Shown: positions 60,609-64,000 of the stretch, piece by piece
How the letters are laid out: the number at the start of each line of letters is the position of its first letter
Numbering within the stretch: the stretch's first letter is position 1
Notes under the pieces: generated by a model
Seen by the model: the letters and a program-made list of their open reading frames with translations, nothing else
Told to the model about the DNA's origin: nothing
The model's database searches: none
Program-made: the position numbers and the translations under genes
Assembly (NCBI RefSeq): GCF_015160875.1
Contig: NZ_CP063374.1
Coordinates: 6,575,501 to 6,639,500, forward strand
Origin: Streptomyces chromofuscus
GTDB lineage: Bacteria > Actinomycetota > Actinomycetes > Streptomycetales > Streptomycetaceae
Reading direction: 5' to 3'
DNA: 64,000 nucleotides

Positions 60609-61724
60609 GTGACGGCGACACCGAGTTTCACCGGCGACGCGCACCCCTACGGAGGCGGCGACCCGTACGCGGACTACCGCACCGCCGACTTCCCCTTCAC
60701 CCAGTACGCCGACCTCGCCGACCGTCGGCTGGGCGCCGGAGTCGTCGCCGCCAACGACGAGTTCTTCGCCGAGCGCGAGAACCTGCTGGTGCCCGAGCGC
60801 GCCGAGTTCGACCCCGAGCACTTCGGGCACAAGGGCAAGATCATGGACGGCTGGGAGACCCGGCGCCGCCGGGGCGCGTCCGCCGAGCACCCCTGGCCCA
60901 CCGCCGAGGACCACGACTGGGCGCTGATCCGCCTCGGCGCGCCCGGCGTGATCCGCGGGATCGTCGTCGACACCGCCCACTTCCGCGGCAACTACCCGCA
61001 GTCCGTGTCCATCGAGGGCGCGTCCGTCGCCGGCTCCCCGTCGCCGGACGAACTGCTCCGCGACGACGTGAAGTGGACGACCCTGGTCCCGCGCACGCCG
61101 GTCGGCGGCCACGCGGCGAACGGCTTCGCCGTCTCGGCCGAACAGCGCTTCACGCACCTGCGGGTCAACCAGCACCCGGACGGCGGCATAGCGCGCCTGC
61201 GCGTGCACGGCGAGGTGGCACCCGACCCCGAGTGGCTGTCCGCGGTGGGCACCTTCGACGTCGTCGCCCTGGAGAACGGCGGCCGGGTCGAGGACGCCTC
61301 CGACCGCTTCTACTCGCCGGCCACCCACACCATCCAGCCGGGCCGTTCCCGCAAGATGGACGACGGCTGGGAGACCCGCCGCCGCCGCGACCGCGGACAC
61401 GACTGGATCCGTTACCGGCTGGTGGCCCAGTCCCGGATCCGCGCGATCGAGATCGACACCGCCTGCCTCAAGGGCAACAGCGCGGGCTGGGCGTCGGTGT
61501 CCGTACGGGACGGCGAGGACGGCGAGTGGACCGAGATCCTGCCCCGCACCCGCCTCCAGCCCGACACCAACCACCGTTTCGTGCTCCCGGCCCCCGCCGT
61601 CGGCACGCACGCGCGCGTGGACATCTTCCCGGACGGCGGCATCTCCCGCCTGCGCCTGTTCGGCTCCTTGACCGAGGAGGGCGCGACGCGCCTGGCGGCA
61701 CGCCACCAGGAGCTCGGCGGCTGA
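60609..61724 (+). CDS. alc: Allantoicase
   Basis: 371 residues. Two similar halves carry the tell-tale motifs KIMDGWETRRRRGAS (about residue 79) and RKMDDGWETRRRRDRG (about 250). It splits allantoate to ureidoglycolate and urea. GTG 60609 lies 33 bases after allB, with AAAGG upstream at a slightly long spacing. Ureidoglycolate lyase and urease, the next steps, are not in the window. Confidence 0.95.
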   Translation: MTATPSFTGDAHPYGGGDPYADYRTADFPFTQYADLADRRLGAGVVAANDEFFAERENLLVPERAEFDPEHFGHKGKIMDGWETRRRRGASAEHPWPTAEDHDWALIRLGAPGVIRGIVVDTAHFRGNYPQSVSIEGASVAGSPSPDELLRDDVKWTTLVPRTPVGGHAANGFAVSAEQRFTHLRVNQHPDGGIARLRVHGEVAPDPEWLSAVGTFDVVALENGGRVEDASDRFYSPATHTIQPGRSRKMDDGWETRRRRDRGHDWIRYRLVAQSRIRAIEIDTACLKGNSAGWASVSVRDGEDGEWTEILPRTRLQPDTNHRFVLPAPAVGTHARVDIFPDGGISRLRLFGSLTEEGATRLAARHQELGG

Positions 61725-61809
61725 CGCACACCAGGAACCCGGGCGGTCGACGCCCGTGGCGACGCGCGGGGCGCCCCGGCCCGGACAGCACCGGTGCGCC
61801 CCGCGTGGC

Positions 61810-62577
61810 TCACGCCGCGTGCCCCCCGTCGACCGAGAACTCGGCGCCGGTGACGTACGAGGCACCGGCGAGGTGGGCGACCGTCGACGCCACCTCCTCC
61901 GCCGCCCCGAACCGGCCGAGCGCGGTCATCGCCGCCTGACCGGCCGCGAACGGTCCGTCGGCCGGGTTCATGTCGGTGTCGATCGGCCCGGGATGCACGA
62001 CGTTCGCGGTGATCCCGCGCCCGCCCAGCTCCCGCGCCAGCGCCTTGGTCAGCCCGGTCAGCGCCGCCTTGCTGGTCGCGTAGAGGGTGCCCCCGGGCCC
62101 CGGCACCCGCTGGGTCATGCAGCTGCCGACGGTGACGATCCGGCCGCCCTCCGGCATGATCGCGGCGGCCGCCTGACAGGCCAGGAAGACGCCCCGGACG
62201 TTCACCGCGAGCACCCGGTCCACGTCGGCGAGCGAGAGGCTCTCCAACGGCCCGAGCACGCCGACGGCCGCGTTGTTCACCAGCACGTCGAGCCCACCGA
62301 GGGCCTCGGCCGTGCGCCGCACGGCACCCGCCGCCTCGTTCGGGTCGGCGCCGTCCGCCCGCAGGGCCACCGCCCGGCGCCCCATTGCCCGGACGGCCCC
62401 GGCCACGTCCTCGGCGGCCTCCTTGCCGTTCACGAACGTCACGGCCACGTCGGCGCCCTCCCGCGCCAGCCGCAGCGCGGTCGCCGCACCGATGCCGCGG
62501 CTGCCGCCGGTCACCAGGGCGACCTTGCCCTCCAAGGGCGCCGGAGTGGTCACGGTGTGCGTCGCTTGAGAAGTCAT
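61810..62577 (-). CDS. Short-chain dehydrogenase/reductase
   Basis: 255 residues. EGKVALVTGGSRGIGAATAL has the TGxxxGIG cofactor site, LVNNAAVGVLG the NNAG-type motif, and GGTLYATSKAALTGLTKALA the YxxxK pair with the usual serine upstream (GSCMTQR). The late PGPIDTDMN fits classical 3-oxoacyl reductase-like enzymes. The substrate is unknown. The ATG lacks a clear ribosome site. Convergent with alc. Confidence 0.93.
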   Translation of the reverse strand: MTSQATHTVTTPAPLEGKVALVTGGSRGIGAATALRLAREGADVAVTFVNGKEAAEDVAGAVRAMGRRAVALRADGADPNEAAGAVRRTAEALGGLDVLVNNAAVGVLGPLESLSLADVDRVLAVNVRGVFLACQAAAAIMPEGGRIVTVGSCMTQRVPGPGGTLYATSKAALTGLTKALARELGGRGITANVVHPGPIDTDMNPADGPFAAGQAAMTALGRFGAAEEVASTVAHLAGASYVTGAEFSVDGGHAA

Positions 62578-62678
62578 ACGCCCATTCCAGCGAGCGCCCC
62601 CACGAGGTTGCCGGCGGCGAGCGGACACCGAGGTCGCACGCCCGGAACTCGCGGCCTCGTCTCCCGCGTTCTCCTCAC

Positions 62679-63503
62679 GTGACACTTCAGCAAGAGATCG
62701 TCGGCAACGCCATGCAGATGGCGGTCGTCACCCTGCGCCCGGGCCAGACCGTGTACTGCGAGGCGGGGAAGTTCCTGTTCAAGACGGCGAACGTGACCAT
62801 GGAGACCCGGCTGTCCGGCCCGTCGGGCGGCGGCTCGGCGCAGGGCGGTGCCTCGGGCGCCGCGGCGGCGGGCATGGGCGGCCTGCTGCGTCAGGCGGTG
62901 GGGACCGCCATGCAGGTCGGCCAGCGGGCGCTGGCGGGCGAGTCGCTGGCGTTCCAGTACTTCACCGCGCAGGGCGGCGAGGGCACCGTCGGCTTCGCGG
63001 GCGTCCTGCCCGGTGAGATGCGTGCCCTGGAACTCGACGGCACGCGCGCGTGGTTCGCGGAGAAGGACGCCTTCGTGGCCGCCGAGTCCACCGTCGAGTT
63101 CGGCATCGCCTTCCAGGGCGGGCGGACCGGCATGAAGGGCGGCGAGGGCTTCGTCCTGGAGAAGTTCACCGGCCGCGGCACGGTGATCATCGCGGGCGCC
63201 GGCAACTTCATCGACCTCGACCCGGCCGACTTCGGCGGCCGCATCGAGGTCGACACCGGTTGCGTGGTCGCCTTCGAGGAGGGCATCCAGTACGGCGTCC
63301 AGCGCGTGGGCGGCCTCAACCGGCAGGGTCTGATGAACGCGGTGTTCGGCGGCGAGGGCCTGTCCCTGGCCACCCTGGAGGGCAGCGGCAGGGTCATCCT
63401 GCAGTCCATGACGATCGAGGGCCTGGCGAACGCCTTGAAGAAGGCGCAGGGCGGCGACAAGCAGGGCCCGACGGGCGGACTGTTCTCGACGCACTCCGGA
63501 TGA
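62679..63503 (+). CDS. AIM24/TIGR00266-family protein
   Basis: 274 residues from GTG 62679. LQQEIVGNAMQMAVVTLRPG and VYCEAGKFLFKTANVTMETR are the usual AIM24 start, with EKDAFVAAESTVEFGIAFQG and FVLEKFTGRGTVIIAGAGNF in the body. The fold is beta-rich, with an alanine/glycine-rich insert (about 50-85). The family is widespread but without a settled function. It lies 101 bases from the divergent SDR. Confidence 0.88.
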   Translation: MTLQQEIVGNAMQMAVVTLRPGQTVYCEAGKFLFKTANVTMETRLSGPSGGGSAQGGASGAAAAGMGGLLRQAVGTAMQVGQRALAGESLAFQYFTAQGGEGTVGFAGVLPGEMRALELDGTRAWFAEKDAFVAAESTVEFGIAFQGGRTGMKGGEGFVLEKFTGRGTVIIAGAGNFIDLDPADFGGRIEVDTGCVVAFEEGIQYGVQRVGGLNRQGLMNAVFGGEGLSLATLEGSGRVILQSMTIEGLANALKKAQGGDKQGPTGGLFSTHSG

Positions 63504-63605
63504 GTCTCTCCGCCGCCCAGCGATGAGTTGCGGGTGCCGGTGGGGTCTGACCTGATGAAAGCAGACCCCACCCCGCAAGGGTCATCCAGGAAGAAGGCAC
63601 CCGCC

Positions 63606-64000
63606 ATGGGCAAGCTCGTCCTCACCAGCTTCGTCACCCTCGACGGCGTCTACCAGGCCCCGGGCGGCCGCCAGGAGGACACCCGCGACGGCTTCGAGCA
63701 CGGCGGCTGGAGCGTTCCGTACGGCGACGAGGACTTCGGGCGGTTCATCGACGAGGTCTTCCAGCGCGTCGGCGCCTTCCTCCTCGGCCGCCGCACGTAC
63801 GAGATCTTCGCCTCGTACTGGCCGAAGGTGACCGACGCCGACGACCCGGTCGCCTCGCGGCTGAACACCCTGCCGAAGTACGTCGCCTCTGCCTCCCTCA
63901 CCGACCCCCGCTGGTCCGGCACCACCGTCATCGGCGGCGACCTCGCCAAGGAGGTCACCGCCCTGAAGGAGGACACCGACGGCGAGCTGCAGGTGCACGG
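63606..64000 (+). CDS. Dihydrofolate-reductase-like (RibD C-terminal) protein, partial
   Basis: The first 131 residues are visible before the window ends. GKLVLTSFVTLDGVYQAPGG at the start, then FLLGRRTYEIFASYWPKVTD and KYVASASLTDPRWSGTTVIG, fit the small DHFR/RibD-C-like family of actinobacterial reductases, which bind NADPH. The ATG has AGGAAGAAGG upstream. The role is unknown. Confidence 0.88.
   Translation, partial: MGKLVLTSFVTLDGVYQAPGGRQEDTRDGFEHGGWSVPYGDEDFGRFIDEVFQRVGAFLLGRRTYEIFASYWPKVTDADDPVASRLNTLPKYVASASLTDPRWSGTTVIGGDLAKEVTALKEDTDGELQVH

Overview
The window is high-G+C actinobacterial DNA and reads as part of a Streptomyces chromosome. The evidence is GTG starts, purine-rich ribosome sites, frequent leaderless starts, DUF397/DUF5753 regulator pairs, a DUF5955 protein, CebR-type cellulose operators and a complete AllR-type allantoin/glyoxylate regulon laid out much as in S. 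coelicolor. I saw no rRNA, tRNA, CRISPR array or intact transposase. Gene calls come from reading frames, motifs and ribosome sites only; no search was run.

Layout. 1-1.6 kb: start of a large LuxR-type ATPase regulator. 1.6-10.2 kb: an accessory stretch of small lineage-specific genes (DUF5999, a MerR/reductase pair, an Mrr-like nuclease-fold protein, membrane peptides, a 315-codon unknown, and a DUF6879/XRE cassette ending in a frameshifted DUF7848 pseudogene). 10.3-16 kb: a cellulose module (GH12 endoglucanase, a broken GH3 remnant, GH6-FnIII-CBM3 cellobiohydrolase, AA10 LPMO-CBM2) with two CebR operators at its head.

16.7-27.1 kb: first half of a purine and glyoxylate block: gcl, glxR, hyi, a small HTH regulator, OHCU decarboxylase, HIU hydrolase, uricase, an 8-oxoguanine/guanine deaminase-type amidohydrolase and an internally deleted purine permease. 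The other half lies at 54.9-61.7 kb (aceB, a MocA-like protein, allR, allB, alc). Together they take purines to urate, allantoin, allantoate and glyoxylate, then glyoxylate to glycerate or malate. Four IclR-type palindromes (TTCC-N7-GGAA class) lie in front of gcl, hyi-glxR, aceB and allB. A second palindrome, TCAAC-N5-GTTGA, lies before the urate operon and allB, with a weaker copy at aceB.

Between the halves: MFS/HxlR, thioesterase, phosphatase, aminotransferase/HxlR, a VWA secretion-type pair, two divergent IucA/IucC synthetases (27-38 kb); a redox-type regulatory cluster with TetR, DoxX, two paralogous MarR proteins, a secreted protein and an azoreductase, tied together by a four-copy motif (38.4-42.7 kb); a truncated XRE/DUF397 pair (43-44 kb); and a probable catabolic cluster (44-53.6 kb) with luciferase-like and berberine-bridge-like oxidoreductases, a metallo-beta-lactamase-fold hydrolase, alcohol and aldehyde dehydrogenases, an exporter and a MarR regulator. 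The window ends with an SDR, an AIM24-like protein and a partial dihydrofolate-reductase-like protein.

I did not find a clearly new multi-gene machine. The best leads are the two unassigned regulatory motifs (four-copy TCAATGATT-N9-TGATGATT, and TCAAC-N5-GTTGA), the shortened luciferase-domain/FAD oxidase fusion with its TCAACGATTGA sites, and several freshly decayed genes (purine permease, DUF7848, XRE).
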